The notes under the pieces were generated by a model. That model did not search any database and was not told the origin of the DNA. It saw only the letters and a list, made by a program, of their open reading frames with translations. A DNA stretch of 27,977 nucleotides from a virus. The position numbers were made by a program, and so were the translations under genes. The stretch is from positions 1-27,977 of the IMG/VR virus record IMGVR_UViG_3300043436_000172. One strand, given 5' to 3'. Position 1 is the stretch's first letter, and each line of letters begins with the position of its first letter. Positions 15,860 to 22,441 of this stretch are shown one piece after another.

Positions 15860-16323
15860 GCTTTTTCTCTAACTTCTAACGGTTTGTTAGCCGTAATATA
15901 TTCGGCTGCTTTTTGCAACAAATTTGCGTTGTCTTTTAGCAGTCCCAATCCTCGGTTGCAATTAGGACAAAGCAGTCCACGAATTTTCCCGGTCTCATGA
16001 TCATGATCAATACATAACCACGAAAACTTTTCTTCTGGTTCGTTGCACAAAGCGCAACAACCTTTTTGCGCTTCATACATAGCGTTATACATGTCTTGAG
16101 TAGCGCCCCGCCGACGTAACCGCCGATTAGTTACTACCCAATTATTGCGCCGCCAATCATTTAAATGGTCACGATTTTGTTCTGCCCACGCTTGCCGCTT
16201 AGCTTGCATGCACAATTTGCACTGCGATTTGTACAAATGCACCAACTTCCCTCCGCGACTAAAAAATTCAGTCAGCGGCTTTTCTTGCTGGCACCCCGTA
16301 CAAATTTTAGTCTCTGTATCCAC
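15856..16323 (-). CDS. HNH endonuclease, recombination endonuclease VII type
   Basis: A 155-residue protein from the GTG at 16321-16323; this start lies in the last 17 bases of the upstream gene, and the longer frame to 16434 would overlap that gene heavily. Cys8, Cys11, Cys35 and Cys38 form an N-terminal zinc finger. The endonuclease VII core follows: CCALC (Cys90, Cys93), DHDH at 106-109, TGKIRGLLCPNCNRGLG (Cys119, Cys122), then AAEYI. Such free-standing genes often behave as homing endonucleases, while in T4 the family resolves branched DNA. The gene is visibly more AT-rich than its neighbours, a sign of separate origin. Confidence 0.85.
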   Translation of the reverse strand: MDTETKICTGCQQEKPLTEFFSRGGKLVHLYKSQCKLCMQAKRQAWAEQNRDHLNDWRRNNWVVTNRRLRRRGATQDMYNAMYEAQKGCCALCNEPEEKFSWLCIDHDHETGKIRGLLCPNCNRGLGLLKDNANLLQKAAEYITANKPLEVREKA

Positions 16324-16606
16324 CGCCCCGCCGTTTATATTCCTTAGCCAACAGTTGGCTTTTTCTCGCGCTCCACTGACCTGCCTTGGTACCCTGCACA
16401 GCCCGAGACTTGATCGACTTGAACAGGCTCTCACGCATGCCGGGCTTGGTGTAGTTCCCGGCCTCGTTGACCTTGCTCTTCACCTTGCCCCCCTTGGCAT
16501 GGCGAATCGGCTCGTCAGTCCCGATCACGGGCTTGTCGTCCCCACGTCGCTTGGCACGAGGGATCTTGCTAGGAGCCATAGCACCCATACCACGCGACGG
16601 CATCAT
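16307..16606 (-). CDS. Small basic conserved phage protein, 99 aa
   Basis: A 99-residue protein; two adjacent ATGs overlap the stop of the upstream gene (TGATGATG). The sequence has a basic N-terminus (SKIPRAKRRGDDKP), AKGGKVKSKVNEAGNYTKPG, RESLFKSIKSRAVQGTKAGQ and WSARKSQLLAKEYKRRGGGY. The block NEAGNYTKPGMR.SLF..IK ... GQWSARK.QLLAK.YK..GGGY is a recurring small-protein signature in aquatic phages (from memory). The last codons are shared with the start of the HNH gene in another frame. Function unknown. Confidence 0.75.
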   Translation of the reverse strand: MMPSRGMGAMAPSKIPRAKRRGDDKPVIGTDEPIRHAKGGKVKSKVNEAGNYTKPGMRESLFKSIKSRAVQGTKAGQWSARKSQLLAKEYKRRGGGYRD

Positions 16607-16974
16607 CAGACGAACTTCCCGCGAGTCTTGCCCTTGGTAGCGCAGCCATCAGCCCGCTTGGACGCGGACGAGACGGAGCCGCCCTTGGCGTACTTCTTCA
16701 CAGCACCGCCATGCTTAAACATCGGCTGACGCCTTGCACGTTCAGCAGCTTCTCTCATCTGCCGATCTTTCGCTGCCTGAGCCTGATCCTTCGCGGCCTG
16801 CTCCAGCTTCGCATCGGACGAAGAAGCCTCACGCGCCGCAGCCCTGCGACGGCGCTCAGCAGCAGCCGCCTCTTGCTCACGACGCATCCTTTCCTGCTCC
16901 TTCAAGAACTCCCGGCGATCTGCGCTATCCGGCGGAGGCGTTGCCTCGTTGGAAGTTCTTTTCGCACTCGCCAT
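16606..16974 (-). CDS. Basic coiled-coil protein with C-terminal ADG..KGKTRGK motif
   Basis: A 122-residue protein from the ATG at 16972-16974, which overlaps the upstream stop by one base (TAATG). A GTG two codons upstream is an alternative. Residues 20-85 form a strongly charged, Arg/Ala/Glu-rich helix (RREFLKEQERMRREQEAAAA, KDRQMREAAERARRQ), probably a coiled coil. The C-terminus turns Gly/Lys-rich (FKHGGAVKKYAKGG) and ends in ADGCATKGKTRGKFV at 108-122. The final motif is shared with the adjacent upstream 65-residue protein. Function unknown. Confidence 0.7.
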   Translation of the reverse strand: MASAKRTSNEATPPPDSADRREFLKEQERMRREQEAAAAERRRRAAAREASSSDAKLEQAAKDQAQAAKDRQMREAAERARRQPMFKHGGAVKKYAKGGSVSSASKRADGCATKGKTRGKFV

Positions 16975-17171
16975 TAGCACTTACCGCCGTAAGCCATCTT
17001 GACCATCTTGCCCTTGGTCTTGCCCTTAGCAGTGATGCCATCGGCACCCTTGCGGTAGACCGAGCCGCCTTCCTTGTAGCCCTTCATCATTGCACGGCCC
17101 ATCGTGTCCGGCGTACGACGCTTCATGGCGCGACCGGCCTTGTCAGCCATACCTTTCATTTTCATCTTCAT
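16974..17171 (-). CDS. Tiny basic protein with ADG..KGKTKGK motif, 65 aa
   Basis: A 65-residue protein starting MKMKMKGMADKAGRAMKRR; its ATG overlaps the upstream stop by four bases (ATGA). It is extremely rich in Lys, Met and Gly. The C-terminal part reads KEGGSVYRKGADGITAKGKT followed by KGKMVKMAYGGKC. Residues 43-57 match the last 15 residues of the next protein (ADG, then KGKT[KR]GK[MF]V). It could bind DNA or a virion surface through charge, but no function is established. Confidence 0.72.
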   Translation of the reverse strand: MKMKMKGMADKAGRAMKRRTPDTMGRAMMKGYKEGGSVYRKGADGITAKGKTKGKMVKMAYGGKC

Positions 17172-17317
17172 TTCGACTTACTCCTAAATTTACGGCCTTT
17201 GTCGGCCTTGTTGAATTCCTTCGCCACCTTGGTCGGGACTCCGACTTTCTTGGCAAAGGCTGGGTTATGGGCGGCAGCAGCCATCAGATTACGCTGCGCT
17301 TTTGACTTACTAGGCAC
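17168..17317 (-). CDS. Tiny basic protein, 49 aa (GTG start)
   Basis: A 49-residue frame reads (M)PSKSKAQRNLMAAAAHNPAF then AKKVGVPTKVAKEFNKADKG and RKFRSKSK. GGAG lies seven bases before the GTG at 17315-17317, and the start overlaps the upstream stop by eight bases. The end overlaps the next ATG by four. The SK.QRNLM.AAAHNP.FA.KVG.P..VA.EF ... DKG pattern is known from small phage proteins of unknown role. It is too short for most gene callers but fills the gap exactly. Confidence 0.78.
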   Translation of the reverse strand: MPSKSKAQRNLMAAAAHNPAFAKKVGVPTKVAKEFNKADKGRKFRSKSK

Positions 17318-17549
17318 GGTGCTGCTCCATCAGTCGGTCGATCTTCTGCTCAAGGCGGTCAAGCCGGTCCAAGAGCATCTGCGAGTTGGCCTGCACCTCA
17401 ACCCGCGTTATGTGATCCCGTGCAACTTCTTCGCGGGTCTTGTTGAGCAAGATCCCAATACGCTGGATCTCGTCAGACTTCTCTTTCATCACGTACCCGA
17501 TGATGGTCACAACACCGGTCAGGATCATGTTCCAGATGAAAGCGTCCAT
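17310..17549 (-). CDS. Membrane-anchored coiled-coil protein, 79 aa
   Basis: The start MDAFIWNMILTGVV at 17547-17549 lies one base after the upstream stop (TGAGATG), so the longer frame to 17615 is rejected. Residues 5-20 form one hydrophobic span. The rest is a charged helix (KEKSDEIQRIGILLNKTREE, VQANSQMLLDRLDRLEQKID) with heptad-like Leu/Ile spacing. The architecture is the mirror image of XhlA-type proteins (coiled coil then span). A role in lysis, virion-membrane contact or DNA ejection is possible. Being embedded among structural genes away from the lysis cassette makes lysis less certain. Confidence 0.7.
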   Translation of the reverse strand: MDAFIWNMILTGVVTIIGYVMKEKSDEIQRIGILLNKTREEVARDHITRVEVQANSQMLLDRLDRLEQKIDRLMEQHRA

Positions 17550-17550
17550 C

Positions 17551-17805
17551 TCAGCAATTCCACGCCCTGAGCGACTTGTTGATCCGGCTGTTCGGATCAT
17601 TCGCTGTCTTGGCACTCGTGAGCTTGCGCTTCATGCCTTTCATCCGGGCACAGAACGAATCACGACGGGCACCGCCTTCAGGCTGCGGACGCTTAAGACC
17701 CGGCTTGCCGGGGTTGGCCTTGTTGTAGGAAGCCCGGCCTTTGGCATTCAAGCCGCCAGCCGGGTTCTTCCCTTCCTTGCGTTGCCACGCAGGAGACTTA
17801 GCCAT
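17551..17805 (-). CDS. Small conserved basic phage protein (DUF6321-like)
   Basis: An 84-residue basic protein reading SPAWQRKEGKNPAGGLNAKG, PGKPGLKRPQPEGGARRDSF, CARMKGMKRKLTSAKTANDP and SRINKSLRAWNC. The EGKNP.GGLN.KGR.SYN, RR.SFCARMKGMK.KLTS.KTANDP.SRINKSLR.W.C signature is strongly conserved in aquatic phages and is, from memory, the DUF6321 family. Its start overlaps the upstream stop by eight bases (ATGGCTAA). No function is known. Abundant Lys/Arg suggests binding to nucleic acid or an acidic protein surface. Confidence 0.82.
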   Translation of the reverse strand: MAKSPAWQRKEGKNPAGGLNAKGRASYNKANPGKPGLKRPQPEGGARRDSFCARMKGMKRKLTSAKTANDPNSRINKSLRAWNC

Positions 17806-18103
17806 AGAACACCATCACCGAGACCACGTCCGTCAGATCGACGTAGATGTTGGTCTGGAAGAGCAAGCCTTCGCCGGGGATGAGGATGTAGTCCGGGCTT
17901 GTCGATGACACAAGGGTATTGATGGTCAACTTGACCGAACCCGAAGCGCCACCGTCTTTTAACACCACGCTGCCCGCACCCGTATCCGGGACGATGTAGA
18001 TCGCCTTGACACGGTTGCGCCCGAGGGTGTTGCCCGCTTGGTCTGCAAGAAGACCATCAGTCGTCCTTACCGCACTGGCTAAGACGTCTGTTTGCATAGC
18101 CAT
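17798..18103 (-). CDS. Small virion structural protein, 101 aa
   Basis: A 101-residue protein with AGGAG six bases before the ATG. It is beta-rich: MQTDVLASAVRTTDGLLADQ, RNRVKAIYIVPDTGAGSVVL, KLTINTLVSSTSPDYILIPG and GLLFQTNIYVDLTDVVSVMV. The length and strand pattern suggest a small beta-sandwich, perhaps a capsid decoration or connector piece. It lies with the 131-residue beta protein just downstream of the homing nuclease. The family is not recognised with confidence. Confidence 0.72.
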   Translation of the reverse strand: MAMQTDVLASAVRTTDGLLADQAGNTLGRNRVKAIYIVPDTGAGSVVLKDGGASGSVKLTINTLVSSTSPDYILIPGEGLLFQTNIYVDLTDVVSVMVFYG

Positions 18104-18115
18104 GTGAGGCTCCTA

Positions 18116-18511
18116 TTAAGCAGCAACCGCGCCACTGATGCCCACGATAGCCCAACCAGCGGCGGTGTAGATCAGGGTGGCAGCATCGCCAACGTTCGTA
18201 AACGTAATCGTGGTGAAGCCGATCTTCGTGGTCGGGGTGAGCACCGCCGAACCACCATCAACCGCGTGAGCGATGATTTTCATCTGCCCCACCGTGCCGT
18301 TGGCAAGCGTCAGGGCCTGCGACACACCGGACGTGGTGAGCGAGGTGAACATATCGGTCACGTTGACCGCACCAGCGCCCGAGAGGGACTGAACCGAAGC
18401 GAAGACATCGCCCGTGACATTGCCCGTGACATTGCCCGTGATGTTACCGGTGAAATCGCCAACGAAGCCGTTCTGCGAAACAACCGGGCCAGAGAACGTA
18501 GTCGTACCCAT
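18116..18511 (-). CDS. Virion structural protein with TGNV repeats, 131 aa
   Basis: A 131-residue protein with a strong GAGGAG site. It begins GTTTFSGPVVSQNGFVGDFT, then a short repeat ITGNVTGNVTGDV coded by near-identical 12-bp units. The body is beta-rich (QALTLANGTVGQMKIIAHAV, TKIGFTTITFTNVGDAATLI, AAGWAIVGISGAVAA). Similar short proteins beginning with the S.GP..S..GF.G motif recur in aquatic phage structural blocks (from memory). A capsid surface or fibre-like role is plausible but unproven. Confidence 0.72.
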   Translation of the reverse strand: MGTTTFSGPVVSQNGFVGDFTGNITGNVTGNVTGDVFASVQSLSGAGAVNVTDMFTSLTTSGVSQALTLANGTVGQMKIIAHAVDGGSAVLTPTTKIGFTTITFTNVGDAATLIYTAAGWAIVGISGAVAA

Positions 18512-18544
18512 GTATATATCTCCTCACATGCGAGTAATAACGGT

Positions 18545-18587
18545 GCTTATCAGTCTGCATGTCGTCAGTCGGGGCTGTCTGATAAGC
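18545..18587. repeat. Inverted repeat in the gap before the 131-residue structural gene
   Basis: GCTTATCAG at 18545-18553 is exactly repeated in inverse at 18579-18587 (CTGATAAGC), with a 25-base loop. It lies in the 104-base gap 18512-18615 downstream of the homing nuclease. On the plus strand a run of five T follows shortly after; on the minus (coding) strand no T-run follows, so a terminator in the direction of the genes is unlikely. It may be an RNA processing or recognition site. Confidence 0.5.
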
Positions 18588-18615
18588 GGATTTTTCCCGA
18601 TGACTCTGTATACGC

Positions 18616-19347
18616 TCAATCAGATGGGGTGTCAACAGCCTTAAACACCCAACCTTTGCAGGGGCCACGGGTGATGGGACGGCCTGATTTTAGGGCCCGA
18701 TTTACGGTGGTGGGCTTAAGCTTAAGCTGCTCACGAAGTGCCTTGATGCTCGGATAAACCTGCGAGGTTCCGTCCGACTTGATGACTACGATCCGGCGGC
18801 ACACCTTGGCGAGGAAGGCGGCGTCACGGGACTTGCCGTAGTTGGGGTTCCGTTCCCCCGACATCGCCACAGAGATCTTGGCTCGGGTTTCGGCAGATTT
18901 AGGCTTCCCGATCAAGTAAGCCCGGATCTTTTCGCGGGATTCTTGGCTGTGATGACGGCCACGGCTGTGTTTGCCGATTTTAAGTTTGGCTTCAGGGGTA
19001 TGGCTGAAGGTCTTCCCCCACATGTAGTTCTTTTCGCCAAACAGTCCTAGATTAGGAGCGGTAGCGTCAGTGCCTAAGTTATAGCAATAATCTTTACCAA
19101 CGTGTTCTTTAAGCCACACATTTTCGGCAACAAGCAGGTCCGCCCCTTCTGGATGTTCTTCGACAATTACAAACGTGAAGGCTTTTTCCCCGTACTTATT
19201 CCACGCAGCTTGAAGATGTTTATTAGCGTGATCGCCCCGCCGCAAACGCCACCAATGCAGGCGTTTCCGTCTTTTAAAGTCCACGGCGCTACCGACGTAG
19301 AACTTGTTGTTAAGGACGTTGATGATTTTGTAGATTCCGCCTTTCAT
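18616..19347 (-). CDS. GIY-YIG homing endonuclease (free-standing)
   Basis: A 243-residue nuclease. GIY at 4-6 and YVG at 17-19 form the GIY-YIG core, followed by KRRKRLHWWRLRRGDHANKHLQ-like sequence (residues 25-46) and the metal-binding Glu75 (VAENVWLKEH). NUMOD3-type DNA-binding repeats occupy about 104-170 (GEKNYMWGKTFSHTPEAKLK; GERNPNYGKS). A NUMOD1-like helix-turn-helix occupies about 186-236 (YPSIKALREQLKLKPTTVNR, GPCKGWVF). It stands between the capsid gene and the next structural gene, right after a terminator, and is visibly more AT-rich. It probably spreads by cutting phage DNA that lacks it. Confidence 0.92.
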   Translation of the reverse strand: MKGGIYKIINVLNNKFYVGSAVDFKRRKRLHWWRLRRGDHANKHLQAAWNKYGEKAFTFVIVEEHPEGADLLVAENVWLKEHVGKDYCYNLGTDATAPNLGLFGEKNYMWGKTFSHTPEAKLKIGKHSRGRHHSQESREKIRAYLIGKPKSAETRAKISVAMSGERNPNYGKSRDAAFLAKVCRRIVVIKSDGTSQVYPSIKALREQLKLKPTTVNRALKSGRPITRGPCKGWVFKAVDTPSD

Positions 19348-19386
19348 TTAGTTACGGTACCTAATCTAAACTAATAACACAATAGA

Positions 19387-19414
19387 CAAAAAGAAGGGGC
19401 CCGAAGGCCCCTTC
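19387..19414 (-). terminator. Intrinsic terminator after the major capsid gene
   Basis: Read on the minus strand: a perfect 9-bp stem GAAGGGGCC / GGCCCCTTC (19406-19414 with 19393-19401) closed by a TTCG loop, followed by TTTTTG. It lies 25 bases after the capsid stop. This is a textbook rho-independent terminator. It would limit read-through into the homing nuclease and later structural genes, or divide expression levels. Confidence 0.93.
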
Positions 19415-19438
19415 CCAAACACGTAAGTGCTTGATTTA

Positions 19439-20347
19439 TCAGGACGAACCCGGCGAGCCGAAAATGCCCAGGGGGTCCGACCAGCCGAAGCTGTAGCGCT
19501 CACGGCTCTTGTAACGGACGTTGCCCGTATCGAAATCCCCGTCCATCGAGTTCGCCAGCGGCGTACGGACAAAGTGCTTCAGACCGTTCGGGACGTCGGT
19601 TCGGAGGAACCAGCCGTTCGGATCAGTCAGGAAGTGGTTGACCGTGTAGCCTTCCGGAATCGAACCCATCGCCTTGAGGGCGTTGATGTCGTTGTCAGCG
19701 GTCGCAACACGGAGCTCCGTGTCGAGGAGGCGCTTGGCGACGAACATCAGAGCCGGGGGCACGATGAGCTTGCGCGGCTTCGCAGCGATGAGCAGACCAC
19801 GTTCGTCGGTCCACCCAGCGATCTGAATCACCGCAGCCTCAAGCGAAGTCTCGTTGAGGTCCGAAGCGGTCAGACGGTTGCTGTTGGTGCCGCCCGAGAC
19901 GAGCGGGTGGGCAGCGTTACAGAGCGACACGCCGTCGCCACCGGTCACAGCCGTGGCAAAAGCGTTGTTCAGCACCGCAGCAGCCTTAACCTGCTTCGTG
20001 TACGCCATAGCGCGAGCAAGGCCCTTGGTGTAGCGCTTGCTGAGCGAGTCGTACAGATTGTCCTCAATCGCCTCTTCCGTGATGGAGAAGCCGAGAGCAA
20101 TCGTCTCGTGGTTGTAACGAGCCGTCCAAGCTTCCTGCGCGTTATCGTACGCAATGGCCTGACCCTCGGGCTTGACCGGGGCAGCGGAGAACCCGCTCAG
20201 CTTCGTCTCTTCTTCAAAGGAACGCTCGGAGGTCTCAGTCTCGTAGATCTCCTTGTGCTCCTCACCGTACTGCTTGTACTCCAGACCGAACAGGGCGTTC
20301 AGGCCGGGCAGCAGCTCCTTAAGAAGTTGTGCGCGTGAAATAGCCAT
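19439..20347 (-). CDS. Major capsid protein
   Basis: A 302-residue protein with GGGAG nine bases before the ATG. It reads MAISRAQLLKELLPGLNALF, GLEYKQYGEEHKEIYETETS, ETIALGFSITEEAIEDNLYD, ARAMAYTKQVKAAAVLNNAF, then LIVPPALMFVAKRLLDTELR and NGLKHFVRTPLANSMDGDFD. The order of N-arm, E-loop-like region, helical spine and PP.L..A..LL motif suits an HK97-fold coat protein, similar to Mu gpT-type head subunits. It follows the decoration-like gene and precedes a strong terminator, as expected for the most abundant late product. Coat function is well supported by gene order. Confidence 0.88.
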   Translation of the reverse strand: MAISRAQLLKELLPGLNALFGLEYKQYGEEHKEIYETETSERSFEEETKLSGFSAAPVKPEGQAIAYDNAQEAWTARYNHETIALGFSITEEAIEDNLYDSLSKRYTKGLARAMAYTKQVKAAAVLNNAFATAVTGGDGVSLCNAAHPLVSGGTNSNRLTASDLNETSLEAAVIQIAGWTDERGLLIAAKPRKLIVPPALMFVAKRLLDTELRVATADNDINALKAMGSIPEGYTVNHFLTDPNGWFLRTDVPNGLKHFVRTPLANSMDGDFDTGNVRYKSRERYSFGWSDPLGIFGSPGSS

Positions 20348-20363
20348 TTCTTAGAACTCCCTA

Positions 20364-20999
20364 TTAGGTGCCGACCGTGTTGTTGTACGCGTGGTAAGTC
20401 GCGTTGAACTTCACGATGAACTCAACAAAGTTGCCGCTGGAGTTGACCGAATCGGTAACGACGTCCACAACACGGAGCGGCAGCGAAGTCGCAACGTTGT
20501 TGATGAACACGCCCATACGGCTGTTGCCAGTCGTCGAGGAACCCGTGTTGAGAACGAGCTCCGCGTTGGTGCCAAACGAGTTGGCACGGCTGATGTACGC
20601 CGGGAGAAGACCGCCCGACGTGCTGTCCGCCACGTTGCTGGTCACGTTGACGACCTTGTACAGCGCGTTCGGATCATCCGAGATGTACGCCGTGATGTCG
20701 TCAGCCGCCACCGCGCCCGGATAGTACTGCGAGAACAGCTTCTGCTTCGTAGCCGGGTTCGTGTAGGAACAGCCAAGGAACACGCCGATCACACCGGCAA
20801 CCGAGTTGGTGGCCTGATTCTGAAGGGTCGTGATGATGACATTTCCCGACGAGTTCAGCTGCACGACATCGCCGTTATAGATGGCAGTGCCGTACGCGTT
20901 ACCAATCGGAATCTGTCGAGTAGCACCCGCAAACGGAAGGCCGCCGACCAAATTGACCGGCTTAAGTCCGTAAGGGGCATCAACAGTGGGGTAAGCCAT
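20364..20999 (-). CDS. Head decoration-like structural protein, 211 aa
   Basis: A 211-residue protein with AGGAG six bases before the ATG. It begins MAYPTVDAPYGLKPVNLVGG, then TRQIPIGNAYGTAIYNGDVV, GVIGVFLGCSYTNPATKQKL and YYPGAVAADDITAYISDDPN. The APYGLKP.N..GG....G.TRQ.PI..G..T.I..GDVV signature is common immediately upstream of coat genes in aquatic phages (from memory). The fold is probably beta-rich and on the capsid surface. A head protease is not visible here, so a decoration or cement role is favoured. Confidence 0.76.
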   Translation of the reverse strand: MAYPTVDAPYGLKPVNLVGGLPFAGATRQIPIGNAYGTAIYNGDVVQLNSSGNVIITTLQNQATNSVAGVIGVFLGCSYTNPATKQKLFSQYYPGAVAADDITAYISDDPNALYKVVNVTSNVADSTSGGLLPAYISRANSFGTNAELVLNTGSSTTGNSRMGVFINNVATSLPLRVVDVVTDSVNSSGNFVEFIVKFNATYHAYNNTVGT

Positions 21000-21021
21000 T
21001 TGATACTCCTAAAAGATGAAT

Positions 21022-21477
21022 TTATTTACCTTTGCCGAAAGAGATGTTCGACTTGCGATCATTAAAGATCGCCATGTTCGAGCGGTTATCTTTCTGGCTC
21101 ATAAAGTTGTTGTCCACGGCTTCCATCTGAGCCTGAGCCTGCTTGAGATAGTAATCTGTACGCTGGTTCATCATCTCTTCAGGGGCCTTGCACAACAACA
21201 GTCCGCCGATCTCGATGTTTCCCTTGAAGCGGGAGTTCGGATCAGCCTGTAGCATCAACTCCGGGTGGTCTTCGGCCTTGCAGGGCTCCCAACCTTCACG
21301 GAGCTTGGAGGACGTGTTCGTTGGGTCTGATGTGCCCATCAAACTGGTCCGGATCCACCTGAATACCCAACCCGGCTGTTCCTTTGGTGCAGGAAGAACC
21401 TGTGGGGGTGCCCAAGCGATCTTGCGCTGTGCGGATTCTCGGTTTTCGAGTTCACGAGTAAGTCTGTTCTCAGCCAT
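21022..21477 (-). CDS. Conserved hypothetical head-operon protein, 151 aa
   Basis: A 151-residue protein overlapping the upstream scaffold-like gene by eight bases. It reads AENRLTRELENRESAQRKIA, PKEQPGWVFRWIRTSLMGTS, NSRFKGNIEIGGLLLCKAPE and MNQRTDYYLKQAQAQMEAVD, ending in a basic tail (NISFGKGK). Helical ends flank a mixed centre with GWVFRWIR and LREGWEPC. It recurs between scaffold and decoration genes in related phages (from memory). A role in head assembly is inferred from position; no motif tells more. Confidence 0.72.
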   Translation of the reverse strand: MAENRLTRELENRESAQRKIAWAPPQVLPAPKEQPGWVFRWIRTSLMGTSDPTNTSSKLREGWEPCKAEDHPELMLQADPNSRFKGNIEIGGLLLCKAPEEMMNQRTDYYLKQAQAQMEAVDNNFMSQKDNRSNMAIFNDRKSNISFGKGK

Positions 21478-22429
21478 TGTTATTCTCCAATTTCATGATT
21501 TCACGTGCGTACTGTTCATTGCTAATGCCAAGCTTCTTGGCAAGCGCAACTTGAGTCGGTGTCAGGCGGACCTGACGCGGCGCGGTTCCCCGCGTTACTG
21601 GAGCCACTACATTGGCTGGCTTTGCGCGAGCGGGCTTTTCAGCCTCCCTCGTTTGAGGAGCCTCGTCTGCCTCGCCTTCGTTGAAGGACTCAGGAAAACG
21701 CTTCCTCATGGTCTCGTCAATTCGCCGATAGTAATCGTCACTACGCGGATCAACACCAGACCGGACCAACTTCTCATGCAGGCCGAGTGCGAGGGCGGTC
21801 ATCTCCTCGTCATCGCCGAACCACGTGTTCCTCGCCTTCCAGTTTTCTGCTTTCTGGTCAGCGGGTTGCGGCGGCGTCGTAACCTGTTGTGTGGGTTGTA
21901 CTCTTTCTGGTTCGTCTTGTAAAGAGGGCTGGAAGCGTTCGTACTCCTTAAGGCGGAGCTTGGCGTCGGTCAGGGCTTCCTGCGCCTCGGTGATCTTTTC
22001 AGAGTCCCCGGAGTCGTACGCCTGCTTCAGGCGGTCCTTGGCAGTGTTCAGCTCGTTGGTAGCGGCCTTGGTAACCTCTTGGATGTAGGCTTTTTCGCCC
22101 GTCCCGAGACGCTGCTTCAGGCGACGGTTCTCTTCCATCTGGGCCTGAGCAAACTTAAGGGCCTCGTCCTTTTCACGGGCAACGGCCTCCTTGGCACGGC
22201 GTTCGTCGTGCCAGACCTTCTTCATCTGCCCAAGGCGCTTCTTGACCTTTTCGGAGTATTCCTCAAGGTCGTCCTTGTCGAGCTCGTCTACGATCTCCTT
22301 CGGGAGGGGCTTACGGCCCCTGTCCTCTGGCGGGGTATCGTCCTCGATCTTGATCTCAATATCGTTAGCCTGACTCTGCACGCTTTCGGCTGCAGGTTCG
22401 TCAGGGAACTTAAACTCTTCCTGTTGCAT
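21470..22429 (-). CDS. Scaffolding-like protein, 319 aa
   Basis: A 319-residue acidic and coiled-coil protein with AAGGAG eight bases before the ATG. The N-terminus is acidic (NDIEIKIEDDTPPEDRG). Residues 55-170 form a long charged helix (YSEKVKKRLGQMKKVWHDER, EALKFAQAQMEENRRLKQRL, AKDRLKQAYDSGDSEKITEA). A Pro/Gln linker and ARNTWFGDDEEMTALALGLH follow, and the C-terminus is basic (APRQVRLTPTQVALAKKLGI). A coiled coil with a basic C-terminus that can bind coat protein, placed between portal and coat genes, is typical of phage scaffolds. It could alternatively be a virion internal protein. Confidence 0.78.
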   Translation of the reverse strand: MQQEEFKFPDEPAAESVQSQANDIEIKIEDDTPPEDRGRKPLPKEIVDELDKDDLEEYSEKVKKRLGQMKKVWHDERRAKEAVAREKDEALKFAQAQMEENRRLKQRLGTGEKAYIQEVTKAATNELNTAKDRLKQAYDSGDSEKITEAQEALTDAKLRLKEYERFQPSLQDEPERVQPTQQVTTPPQPADQKAENWKARNTWFGDDEEMTALALGLHEKLVRSGVDPRSDDYYRRIDETMRKRFPESFNEGEADEAPQTREAEKPARAKPANVVAPVTRGTAPRQVRLTPTQVALAKKLGISNEQYAREIMKLENNNG

Positions 22430-22441
22430 AAAAACAACTCC

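Noticed and set aside
16324-16434. N-terminal extension of the HNH nuclease
   Set aside because: Would overlap the 99-residue gene by more than 120 bases; the part beyond 16323 looks like shadow sequence and the zinc finger starts after the GTG.
19427-20338. 303-residue plus-strand frame opposite the coat gene
   Set aside because: Covers almost exactly the coat gene in antisense, which is typical of a shadow frame.
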